Shown here piece by piece: positions 1-5,752 of a stretch of DNA of 12,053 nucleotides; positions within the stretch are counted from its first letter, which is position 1; the number at the start of each line of letters is the position of its first letter. The position numbers and the translations under genes were made by a program. The notes beneath the pieces were generated by a model that was given only the letters and a program-made list of their open reading frames with translations, ran no database searches and had not been told where the DNA came from. This DNA comes from Nocardia sp. (GTDB lineage Bacteria; Actinomycetota; Actinomycetes; Mycobacteriales; Mycobacteriaceae): positions 1 to 12,053 of the forward strand of contig JABFXT010000390.1 in NCBI GenBank assembly GCA_013361595.1. Direction: 5' to 3'.

Positions 1-271
1 TATCGACGAGTTGCCGGATGCGGTCTGTATACGCCTCGGTGACGCTGGTCAGCGCGGCTATCAGCAGATCGTCCAGGGTGGCGAAGTAGTAGAGGGTCAG
101 GCTGGTGGTGATCCCGGCTTCTTTGGCGACGGTGCGATGGGTGACGCCGGTCGCACCGTCGCGGCGGACGATCTCCAGCGTCGCGTCGATGATCTGAGCC
201 CGCCGGCGGCGGCCGCGCAGGGTGCGCCCGTCGCCGGTGTCCTGCTCTGCCGCCGTCGCTTCATCCGTCAT
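1..271 (-). CDS. TetR-family transcriptional regulator, N-terminal 90 residues (gene runs off the left edge)
   Basis: The frame reads from an ATG at 271 down to base 1 without a stop. It begins MTDEATAAEQ and has an arginine-rich stretch at residues 19-24. Residues 25-70 form a typical TetR DNA-binding region: helix 1 around AQIIDATLEIVRRDGATGVT, then the helix-turn-helix HRTVAKEAGITTSLTLYYF ending in the family's YYF-x(4)-LL pattern. The ligand-binding C-terminal part lies outside the window. The start is decided by the upstream transporter: the A of its TGA stop is the A of this ATG, so the two genes are translationally coupled and form one operon. By family habit the protein should repress that operon, and the 33-bp palindrome at 1831-1863 is the obvious site. 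The inducer is unknown. LfrR/LfrA of mycobacteria is a comparable regulator-pump pair, but orthology is not claimed. Confidence 0.9.
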   Translation of the reverse strand, partial: MTDEATAAEQDTGDGRTLRGRRRRAQIIDATLEIVRRDGATGVTHRTVAKEAGITTSLTLYYFATLDDLLIAALTSVTEAYTDRIRQLVD

Positions 272-1809
272 CACACGCTCCCGGAGGTCGAGGTTACCGG
301 CTCCGCGGCACGGATTTCGGCGCCGAGGGGCCGGAGGTGGCGAAGCATCACGAAGCAGACCAGGGAAGCGACCGCGATGGCGATACCCGCGGCGAGCGCC
401 GCGGCGTTGAGACCGCCGGTGAAAACGGTTCGCGCGTGGTCGAGAGCGTCGGCCGATATCCGGCCCTCCAGGGACGAGGCTCCGGCGAGGTCGTTGCGGT
501 ATATCTCGGCTGCCGGTTCCGGCAACCCGGAGGGGGCCTCGATGTTGCCGCGGTAGAGGGCGGTGGTGAAACTTCCCAGGAGTGCGACGCCGACAGCGAC
601 GCCGAGCTCTTGAACGGTCTCCGACAGCGCGGCCGCGGACCCGGACTTCTCCGAGGGTGCCGCACCCACGACGATATCGGTGCCCAGCGCGGCGACCACC
701 CCGAGTCCGAGGTAGACAACGGCGAATCCGGCCACGACGCCGTGTTTGCTGTCGATGCCCGCCACAGCGAGCAGCGCGTATCCGGCCAGCGACAGCGCCA
801 GAGTGCCGGCCATGACGATCCCGGGCGAGACACGGCGGGCCACCAGCGGTGCCCCGATGGCCCCGACGAGCATGGCCAGCGCGGGCGGGCCCATCCACAG
901 CCCGGCCGTCGTGGGCGACAGCTCCGCGACGAGTTGCAGATACTGGGTGACCAGGAACATCACGCCACCGAACCCGACCAGACCGATCAGCAATACGAAC
1001 AGGGCCGCGGAGAAGGCCCGGCCGGTGAACAGCGACATATCGAGCAGCGGCTCGGAGAGGCGCAGCTGGCGACGGATGAACGCGACGGTGGCGCCGCCAC
1101 CGACGACGACAGCGGCCACCACTTGCAGGTCCATGCCGTCGGCGGCGGCATGCTTGATCGCGTAGACGATCGGCAGCATCGCCACCAGCGACAACCCGAC
1201 GCTGAGCAGGTCCGGCCGACCCGCCCGGGTCCGGGATTCCGGGAGGAGCGCCGGCGCGCCGATCAGCACCAGCACGGCGACCGGGACCGCGATGAGGAAG
1301 ACCGCGCCCCACCAGAAGGTGGCGCTCATGACCCCACCCACTACCGGACCCACGGCCATTCCCGCGGCGAACATGGTCGCCCAGACCCCGATGGCCGAGG
1401 CCCGTTGCCGGGCATCGGTGAACATGGTGCTGATCAGGGAGAGCGTCGAGGGCATCAGTGCCGCTCCGGCGACGCCGAGCAGCGCACGTGCCACGATCAG
1501 CCACAGCGCCGTCGGCGCGAATGCCACCGCGACCGACGCCGCCGCGAATGCCGCCATTCCGATCATCAGTGACCGGCGCCGTCCGATCCGGTCGCCCGAT
1601 GTGCCCATTGTGATCAGCAGCCCGGCGATGAAGAAGCCGTAGGCATCCATGATCCACAACGTCTCGGTCGCGGTCGGTTCCAGATCCACGGCCAGACCGG
1701 GCACCACCAGGTAGAGCGCCGTCACGTCCAGTCCCAGCAGCATGGTCGGCAACGCCAGCAGTGCGAGCCCACCCCATTCGCGTCGTCCGGCCGCCTGTCT
1801 CGCGTTCAT
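271..1809 (-). CDS. MFS transporter, DHA2 family (QacA/SmvA/LfrA-like drug:H+ antiporter)
   Basis: This 512-residue membrane protein has the length and hydrophobicity expected of a 14-helix DHA2 exporter. Such pumps expel cationic or amphipathic drugs in exchange for protons. An acidic residue lies in the first helix (LDVTALYLVVPGL, Asp28), where QacA-type pumps keep one. Motif A, GDRIGRRRS, is at residues 72-80 after helix 2. A motif C-like antiporter segment, AAGMAVGPVVGGV, is at 148-160. The start ATG is preceded by GAGGTGG at good Shine-Dalgarno distance. The gene is first in an operon with the TetR regulator, whose start overlaps this stop by one base. A promoter embedded in a palindrome lies just upstream. 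The C-terminus is a short polar tail. The family call is firm, but the exported substrate cannot be inferred. Confidence 0.93.
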   Translation of the reverse strand: MNARQAAGRREWGGLALLALPTMLLGLDVTALYLVVPGLAVDLEPTATETLWIMDAYGFFIAGLLITMGTSGDRIGRRRSLMIGMAAFAAASVAVAFAPTALWLIVARALLGVAGAALMPSTLSLISTMFTDARQRASAIGVWATMFAAGMAVGPVVGGVMSATFWWGAVFLIAVPVAVLVLIGAPALLPESRTRAGRPDLLSVGLSLVAMLPIVYAIKHAAADGMDLQVVAAVVVGGGATVAFIRRQLRLSEPLLDMSLFTGRAFSAALFVLLIGLVGFGGVMFLVTQYLQLVAELSPTTAGLWMGPPALAMLVGAIGAPLVARRVSPGIVMAGTLALSLAGYALLAVAGIDSKHGVVAGFAVVYLGLGVVAALGTDIVVGAAPSEKSGSAAALSETVQELGVAVGVALLGSFTTALYRGNIEAPSGLPEPAAEIYRNDLAGASSLEGRISADALDHARTVFTGGLNAAALAAGIAIAVASLVCFVMLRHLRPLGAEIRAAEPVTSTSGSV

Positions 1810-1830
1810 CTCGCCACCTCACCGATCTAA

Positions 1831-1863
1831 TTGAACTATCGTACTAGTTGTACCATCGTTCAA
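1831..1863. promoter_or_regulatory. 33-bp palindromic operator, probable TetR binding site
   Basis: TTGAAC at 1831-1836 is mirrored exactly by GTTCAA at 1858-1863. Inside these arms AT (1838-1839 and 1855-1856) and GTAC (1841-1844 and 1850-1853) are also mirrored, about centre base 1847, so 13 of 16 base pairs of the arms match. The site is A/T-richer than the surrounding DNA and lies 22 bases upstream of the transporter ATG. The length suits a TetR dimer or a cooperative pair of dimers. The assignment to this TetR protein rests on position and symmetry only. Confidence 0.75.
1835..1863 (-). promoter_or_regulatory. Probable sigma-70-type promoter of the DHA2/TetR operon
   Basis: On the minus strand TTGAAC (1863-1858) matches four of six bases of the -35 consensus. 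After a 17-base spacer, GATAGT (1840-1835) matches four of six of the -10 consensus. The whole promoter lies inside the palindrome, so a bound repressor would block RNA polymerase directly. The plus strand carries the same -35 by symmetry but a poorer -10 (CATCGT). Confidence 0.55.
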
Positions 1864-1923
1864 ATATGGACGCACGAAGCCCAGTTCAGCGAATACCGTT
1901 ACCTCGGATAAGAAGACCAACCC

Positions 1924-1976
1924 TTGTTGCAATCCAACGGTTGCGATAACTTATAGCAACTCATTGGTTGCAACAA
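1924..1976. promoter_or_regulatory. 53-bp near-palindrome with two 16-bp repeats, probable ArsR operator
   Basis: TTGTTGCAA (1924-1932) is mirrored exactly by TTGCAACAA (1968-1976). GTTGC (1940-1944) is mirrored by GCAAC (1956-1960), and ATAA by TTAT around centre base 1950. The same DNA can be read as two similar sites, GCAATCCAACGGTTGC (1929-1944) and GCAACTCATTGGTTGC (1956-1971), whose centres are 27 bp apart. It lies directly upstream of the ribosome binding site of the AHSA1-ArsR-VOC cassette. The encoded ArsR protein is therefore the likely ligand, as an autorepressor. The binding partner is inferred from position. Confidence 0.72.
1928..1957 (+). promoter_or_regulatory. Possible promoter of the AHSA1-ArsR-VOC cassette
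   Basis: TTGCAA (1928-1933) and TATAGC (1952-1957) are separated by 18 bases, each with about four of six consensus matches. They lie inside the palindrome, with the -10 between or abutting the two 16-bp sites, as expected of a repressible promoter. Other -10 choices in the A/T-rich centre (GATAAC, TAACTT) are nearly as good, so only the approximate position is supported. Confidence 0.4.
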
Positions 1977-1988
1977 CTGGAGGCTGCG

Positions 1989-2423
1989 GTGCCCTTCCCC
2001 GATCGCATCGAACGTGATCTCGAACTGCGCCACCCGCCCGAGAAGGTGTGGAACGCCTTGACCACGCCGGCCGGTCTCGGAAGCTGGTTCGGCTCCCGAG
2101 CCGAGATCGGTGACCTGCGCCCCGGCGGCACAGTGCGGGTGTGGTGGGGCGAGGACGGACCGCACACCCTGTGGATCCAGATCGTCGAGCCACCCCGCCG
2201 ATTCGCATTCACCTGGGCGATCGAGGGGCTTCCAGCCGGCGATCCACGCCGGACCCGGGTGGAATTCGAGCTGGTGCCCACAACGACCGGCACCCGGCTC
2301 ACGGTTGTCGAGACAGGCTTCGCCCAGCTGGCCGCCCACTCGGCGACCGCGTACGAAGGCAATGTCGCGGGGTGGTCGACGGAGTTGGCCGAGCTGGCCG
2401 AGTATCTCGATGCCGCGGCCTGA
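1989..2423 (+). CDS. AHSA1/SRPBCC-family protein
   Basis: This 144-residue protein belongs to the AHSA1 branch of the START-like SRPBCC fold, small helix-grip proteins that bind hydrophobic ligands. Diagnostic stretches are the N-terminal IERDLELRHPPEKVWNALT, then AGLGSWFGSRAEIGDLRPGG, and the later strands WIQIVEPPRRFAFTW and TRVEFELVPTTTGTRLTVVE. The C-terminal helix contains GWSTELAELAEYL. The GTG start is preferred because GGAGG lies five bases before it. An upstream in-frame TTG at 1968 has no ribosome binding site and falls inside the operator. The last 14 bases overlap the ArsR gene, implying coupled translation. AHSA1-ArsR pairs are common in actinobacteria, but the ligand and biochemical role are unknown. 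Confidence 0.88.
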   Translation: MPFPDRIERDLELRHPPEKVWNALTTPAGLGSWFGSRAEIGDLRPGGTVRVWWGEDGPHTLWIQIVEPPRRFAFTWAIEGLPAGDPRRTRVEFELVPTTTGTRLTVVETGFAQLAAHSATAYEGNVAGWSTELAELAEYLDAAA

Positions 2424-2754
2424 CGATCTCGATACCGAACTGACCGCCCAAGCGGTGTTCACCGCGCTGGCGGACCCGACCCGCCGCGCCCTGCTGGCCG
2501 AACTCGCCGCGCACGGCCCGGCGACCGCGACCGACCTGGCGAACCGGCTGCCCATCTCGCGACAGGCGATCACCAAACACCTCGGCCTGCTGGCCGATGC
2601 CGGAATCGTCCGAGCCGAACCGGGCGAGCGGCGCCGAATCCGCTATTACCTGCAGAGCCGGCCGGTGTCGGTGGCCCAGTCGTTCCTCGCCGCACTCGCA
2701 CACAGCTGGGACAGCCGCCTCAGCGCGCTACACGACCACCTCGACCGGACCTAG
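2410..2754 (+). CDS. ArsR-family winged-helix transcriptional regulator
   Basis: This 114-residue regulator opens with the ArsR hallmark FTALADPTRRALLAEL (residues 17-32). A winged helix-turn-helix follows, with recognition helix SRQAITKHLGLL at 50-61 and the wing around PGERRRIRYYL (71-81). No cysteine is present anywhere, and the ELCVCDL-type metal-sensing motif is missing, so metal sensing through ArsR/SmtB-type thiol sites is excluded. It resembles the non-metal subgroup commonly found beside AHSA1 proteins. The ATG at 2410 lies within the end of the AHSA1 gene, whose stop is at 2421-2423. No separate promoter is seen. The paired 16-bp sites at 1929-1971 are the probable target, giving autoregulation of the cassette. 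What relieves repression is unknown. Confidence 0.9.
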   Translation: MPRPDDLDTELTAQAVFTALADPTRRALLAELAAHGPATATDLANRLPISRQAITKHLGLLADAGIVRAEPGERRRIRYYLQSRPVSVAQSFLAALAHSWDSRLSALHDHLDRT

Positions 2755-2767
2755 GAGAACTCCGACC

Positions 2768-3154
2768 ATGACCCCCACTTTCCGCGGCGGACCCAACATC
2801 GCCATGAAACTCCCCAAGGCTCGGTTCGACCGGACCGTCGCCTTCTACCGGGATGTCCTGGGAATGGAAGTCACCGACGACAGTGGCGAAACCATCGCCG
2901 AAGGAGTGCCCCAGAGCGCCGCCGTCCGGTTCGGGCCCGTCACGCTGTGGCTCGACCGAGTCGACAACTACGCGCACGCGGACCTCTGGCTGGAACTGCT
3001 CACCGACGACGTCGACCGCGCCACCGAATATCTGGCCGCCCACGGCATCTCCGCACAGGACGAGCTGGAACCCCTGCCCTCCGGCATGAACGCCCACTGG
3101 ATCACCAATCCGGTCGACGTCCCGCACATCGTCCGACTGTCCGAGGACGGCTGA
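2768..3154 (+). CDS. VOC-superfamily (glyoxalase/bleomycin-resistance fold) protein, single domain
   Basis: This 128-residue protein has the paired beta-alpha-beta-beta-beta layout of one VOC chain. The first module is ARFDRTVAFYRDVLGMEV (residues 18-35) with strands through AVRFGPVTLWLDRV. The second contains ADLWLELLTDDVDRATEYLAAHGI and ends WITNPVDVPHIVRL. The usual first metal-ligand histidine near the N-terminus is not obvious (the position reads IAMKLP), and the DPDGN-type turn is replaced by NPVDV. Metal-dependent catalysis is therefore doubtful, and binding or sequestration of a small molecule is an alternative. AGGAGA nine bases upstream of the ATG overlaps the ArsR stop, so the gene is third in the cassette. 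The substrate is unknown. Confidence 0.85.
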   Translation: MTPTFRGGPNIAMKLPKARFDRTVAFYRDVLGMEVTDDSGETIAEGVPQSAAVRFGPVTLWLDRVDNYAHADLWLELLTDDVDRATEYLAAHGISAQDELEPLPSGMNAHWITNPVDVPHIVRLSEDG

Positions 3155-3174
3155 TCCGCCCGCCGCCCGGCTGC

Positions 3175-3192
3175 GTCCCGGCCCTCCGGGAC
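3175..3192. terminator. Short hairpin between convergent genes, possible bidirectional terminator
   Basis: GTCCCGG (3175-3181) pairs perfectly with CCGGGAC (3186-3192) across a four-base loop, giving a 7-bp all but one G:C stem. It sits in the 47 bases between the stops of two convergent genes. There is no T-run on either side. U-less hairpin terminators have been proposed in actinobacteria, so the role is plausible but not proven. Confidence 0.4.
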
Positions 3193-3201
3193 CGGGTCCG
3201 G

Positions 3202-3999
3202 TCAGGACGTCATCTCGGTGGCCTGCGAGGTATCGATGACACCGAACGTCTCGCCCTGCGGCGCGGTGAGTACGCCCATGCGGCCGAACGGGCTGTCGTC
3301 GGGACCCATCAGCAGGGTCGCGCCCAGACCGGTCGCCGAGGCGAGGATCGCGTCGGTGTCCTCCACCTGGAACCAGGCCAGCCAATACGACGGCCCGGCA
3401 CCGGGATTCTTGGTGGAATCGTTGAGGCCGCCCACGGGTTCACCGTCGGGCGTCAGGGCGAAGGTCGCGTAGTCGACGTTCACACCGTCACCGATCTCGG
3501 TGAACGTCCAGCCGAACACCTGCGCGTAGAACTCCTGCGCCTGCCGGTAACCGACGGTGTGCAATTCGTTCCAGCAGTAGGCGCCGGGCTCGTTGTAGAT
3601 CCCGGCGCCGAAATGCTGTTTCGCCTGCCAGACCCCGAACGCCGCACCGGCGGGATCGGTGGCGACGAGCATTCGCCCGACGTCGAGCACGTCGAAGGGC
3701 GCGGCCAGGACGGTGCCGCCGGCGGCCACGATCGCCGCGGCGGTGTCATCGGCGTTCTCGCTGGCGATATAGGTGGTCCAGACCGAGGGCATCGGGGGCC
3801 CGGGCGGTTTGGGGCCGATCCCGGCGGCCGGGCGACCGTCGCGCAACGCCATCAGGTAGCCACCGGCTTCCGGCGCGCTCTCGGCGATCTCCCAGCCGAA
3901 CAGCGCGCGGTAGAACTCCCGGGCCCGGTCCGTATCGTCGACCTGGCAGTCGGCCCAGCACGGGGTGCCGGCCGGCCAGGGGGTTTCGCGTATCGGCAT
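3202..3999 (-). CDS. Two-domain VOC-family protein (Rv0577/CFP30B-like)
   Basis: This 265-residue protein is a tandem of two VOC domains, about residues 11-126 and 140-256. The domains repeat a pattern: GTPCWADCQVDDTDRAREFYRALFGW, then VGRMLVATDPAGAAFGVWQA, and later CWNELHTVGYRQAQEFYAQVFGW, then FGRMGVLTAPQGETFGVID. Layout and phrases such as GTPxW, FYRALFGW and DPAGAAFGVWQ recall mycobacterial Rv0577 (CFP30B/TB27.3), which is of similar length. That resemblance is from memory, not a search. The reading frame continues upstream to 4200. The start at 3999 is chosen because GGAGGA lies six bases before it, and the upstream extension reads as low-complexity R/P/G sequence. The gene is monocistronic and divergent from the permease operon. 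An enzymatic role is unassigned, with a methylglyoxal-related or dioxygenase-like function possible. Confidence 0.9.
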   Translation of the reverse strand: MPIRETPWPAGTPCWADCQVDDTDRAREFYRALFGWEIAESAPEAGGYLMALRDGRPAAGIGPKPPGPPMPSVWTTYIASENADDTAAAIVAAGGTVLAAPFDVLDVGRMLVATDPAGAAFGVWQAKQHFGAGIYNEPGAYCWNELHTVGYRQAQEFYAQVFGWTFTEIGDGVNVDYATFALTPDGEPVGGLNDSTKNPGAGPSYWLAWFQVEDTDAILASATGLGATLLMGPDDSPFGRMGVLTAPQGETFGVIDTSQATEMTS

Positions 4000-4107
4000 T
4001 GCGTGTCCTCCGTGTTCCGTTTCGGGTTCGCACGAGTCGAGCGATGACGGGACCTTGCGGCCGGATGGGACAGACCCGGATGAGACAGGCGCAGTACGGT
4101 CGCGGTT

Positions 4108-4141
4108 CGGTGGTCCACCGCGGCCGACGGTGAGCCCACCG
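4108..4141. repeat. Two adjacent short inverted repeats with CGGTG/CACCG arms
   Basis: CGGTGGTCCACCG (4108-4120) is a perfect palindrome with a one-base centre. CGGTGAGCCCACCG (4128-4141) has five-base arms CGGTG and CACCG around four bases. They are 20 to 21 bp apart, about two helical turns, between two divergent genes. The CGGTGGA half-site recurs in the large hairpin at 10177-10213 beside the IclR gene. They may be regulator sites or chance in GC-rich DNA. Confidence 0.35.
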
Positions 4142-4166
4142 TATCCAGCGCACGGCAGCCGGGCAA
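4138..4166 (-). promoter_or_regulatory. Possible promoter of the two-domain VOC gene
   Basis: On the minus strand TTGCCC (4166-4161) and TACGGT (4143-4138) are 17 bases apart. The start of transcription would fall near 4131, giving an untranslated leader of about 130 bases. Two small inverted repeats (4108-4120 and 4128-4141) lie at and just after it. Single-sequence promoter calls in GC-rich DNA are weak. Confidence 0.3.
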
Positions 4167-4211
4167 CCACCGCGCAACGCGTTCGCCGGCCCGAAATCAC
4201 CGCCGCGCTAG

Positions 4212-4241
4212 TTGCCTATATCGTGGGTCTATGCTCATAAT
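4212..4241 (+). promoter_or_regulatory. Probable promoter of the catabolic operon
   Basis: TTGCCT (4212-4217) and CATAAT (4236-4241, five of six consensus matches) are separated by 18 bases in a patch distinctly richer in A+T than its surroundings. Transcription would start near 4248, about 78 bases before the permease ATG. The perfect hairpin at 4253-4279 would then lie at the very 5' end of the transcript. Confidence 0.55.
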
Positions 4242-4252
4242 GTGAACCCTCT

Positions 4253-4279
4253 GTGGCCTGCGTCACGAACGCAGGCCAC
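4253..4279. promoter_or_regulatory. Perfect inverted repeat in the leader of the catabolic operon (operator or 5' hairpin)
   Basis: GTGGCCTGCGT (4253-4263) is the exact reverse complement of ACGCAGGCCAC (4269-4279), with a five-base loop CACGA. It begins about 12 bases after the predicted -10 box. A protein bound there would obstruct initiation or early elongation. As RNA it would form a stable cap-like 5' stem. It is not a terminator of a neighbouring gene, because both flanking genes point away from it. The IclR protein at 9332-10135 is the nearest candidate binder. Confidence 0.65.
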
Positions 4280-4325
4280 CGGTACGGAAAGCACCGCCGC
4301 CGGTGCGACTCGATGGGATATACAC

Positions 4326-5729
4326 ATGTCAGACCTCGCGACGATGGTCAACACGGGTGCCGCGGTCCTCGCGGTGGTCGTGCTGATCATCCGATTCAAG
4401 ATCAACCCGGCGGTCTCGCTGGTGATCGGCTCCGCCTATCTGGGACTCACCGCGGGCCTGGGCACCGAGAAAACCGTCGAGACGATCACCACCGGATTCG
4501 GCGACATCATGGCCGAGGTCGGATTGCTGATCGCCTTCGGCGTCCTGACCGGAGCGATGTTGCAGGAGACCGGCGCGATCGAACGTCTCGTCCGGACGCT
4601 CATCCGGGTATTCGGCGTCGACCGGATGCCGTACGCGCTCTCACTCACCGTCGCCACCGCGCTGCAATCGATCTACCTGGACGTACTGCTGGTCATCTCG
4701 GCGCCGCTGGCCCGATCGGCCGCCGCCAAGATGACCCGGAAAGGCACCGCGCGGATGGCCACGGCGCTGGCGATCGGTGGTGAATGCGGCATCGTGCTCA
4801 CCGTGCCCGGGGTCGGCGCGCTGGCGCTGGCCGGGCTCCTCGGGGTACCACTCGGCAAGATGCTGCTGTTCGGCCTGATCCTGGTGATCCCCACGGTCAC
4901 CATCGCGGTCGCCGTGATGTGCTTCCTCTTCGACCGCGGCTGGTGGAACGAAGAACGCGACGAACAGCCCTACCCGGCCGACGACCGACCGGATACCGCA
5001 GATGCGAAGCCGGATCCCGACGCAGGCGGATCCACCGCGGGCAGCGGGGGCACCGCCGTCGCAGCGCCCGCGCGCGCCGAGACCCATACCCCGCTCCCGC
5101 TGTTGCTGGCGCCACTGATCACCGCGCTCCTGCTCATCGCCGCGGGCGCGGTCCTGGACGTCGCCGATATCCACAACCCGGTGATCGAGTTCCTCTCGAC
5201 CCCGGTCATCGCGCTGCTGATCGGACTCGTCGGCACCAGTGTCGTCGGCCGGCGCAGTGTCGGCATCAACCGGATCCAGCGGTGTATCGCGACCGGTTTC
5301 CAGGAGAGCGGCCAGATCCTCATCCTGACCGGTGTCGGCGGATCACTGGCCGCCACCATCGCGGCCACCGGACTCGGCGATATCCTCGGCGACTATTTCT
5401 CCGCGAGCACCGCGGCACCGTTGCTGATGGTGTGGGCCATCGCGGCCGTACTGCATATCGCGGTCGGCTCAGTGACCATCTCGGCGATCACCGCGGCGGG
5501 CATCCTGGCCCCGGTGGCACCGGCGCTCGGTATCGATCCGGTGCTCATCGCACTGGCCGCGGGCGCCGGATCCCTGTTCGCCGTGCACGTCACGAGCAAC
5601 ACCTTCTGGCTCCTGCAATCGCTGATGGGGCAGACCACGCGCGGCACATTGAAAACCTGCTCGGTGGGAGTCTCGGTCGCCTCGGTGGTCGCGATCCTGC
5701 TCATCATGCCGCTGAGCCTGGTCCTGTGA
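4326..5729 (+). CDS. GntP-family permease (gluconate/hydroxy-acid:H+ symporter family)
   Basis: This 467-residue, strongly hydrophobic protein should import a small carboxylate or sugar acid with protons. Family-typical stretches are GLLIAFGVLTGAMLQETGAIERL (66-88), LGVPLGKMLLFGLILVIPTV (172-191), ILTGVGGSLAATIAATGLGD (333-352) and HIAVGSVTISAITAAGILAP (377-396). It is a divergent member: the PPHPGP signature of gluconate permeases reads TVPGVGALA, and the PLFFEVGFVLL segment reads SIYLDVLLVIS. A long D/P/G-rich loop occupies about residues 204-256. The ATG at 4326 begins just before the first membrane segment. The frame is open further upstream, but that extension would absorb the leader hairpin. 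The ribosome binding site is weak (GATGGGAT). It is the first gene of the operon, ending 23 bases before the CoA-transferase. The substrate is unknown. Confidence 0.85.
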   Translation: MSDLATMVNTGAAVLAVVVLIIRFKINPAVSLVIGSAYLGLTAGLGTEKTVETITTGFGDIMAEVGLLIAFGVLTGAMLQETGAIERLVRTLIRVFGVDRMPYALSLTVATALQSIYLDVLLVISAPLARSAAAKMTRKGTARMATALAIGGECGIVLTVPGVGALALAGLLGVPLGKMLLFGLILVIPTVTIAVAVMCFLFDRGWWNEERDEQPYPADDRPDTADAKPDPDAGGSTAGSGGTAVAAPARAETHTPLPLLLAPLITALLLIAAGAVLDVADIHNPVIEFLSTPVIALLIGLVGTSVVGRRSVGINRIQRCIATGFQESGQILILTGVGGSLAATIAATGLGDILGDYFSASTAAPLLMVWAIAAVLHIAVGSVTISAITAAGILAPVAPALGIDPVLIALAAGAGSLFAVHVTSNTFWLLQSLMGQTTRGTLKTCSVGVSVASVVAILLIMPLSLVL

Positions 5730-5752
5730 ATCTCGGAACCGATAGGGAAGAT

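Noticed and set aside
337..1572. 411-codon plus-strand frame opposite the first transporter
   Set aside because: Composition is rich in G, R, D, H and Q with no fold pattern. It is the complement of a well-supported membrane protein and arises from strong G/C bias in third positions.
1968..1988. TTG start extending the AHSA1 protein by seven residues
   Set aside because: It lies inside the operator and has no ribosome binding site, while GTG at 1989 has GGAGG five bases upstream.
4000..4200. N-terminal extension of the two-domain VOC protein by 67 residues
   Set aside because: The extension is R/P/G-rich without VOC pattern, and a strong GGAGGA site precedes the ATG at 3999.
5726..5752. GTG start for the CoA-transferase overlapping the permease stop
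   Set aside because: In frame and would give a GTGA overlap, but no ribosome binding site precedes it. The ATG at 5753 follows AGGGAAG and begins the family's usual N-terminus.
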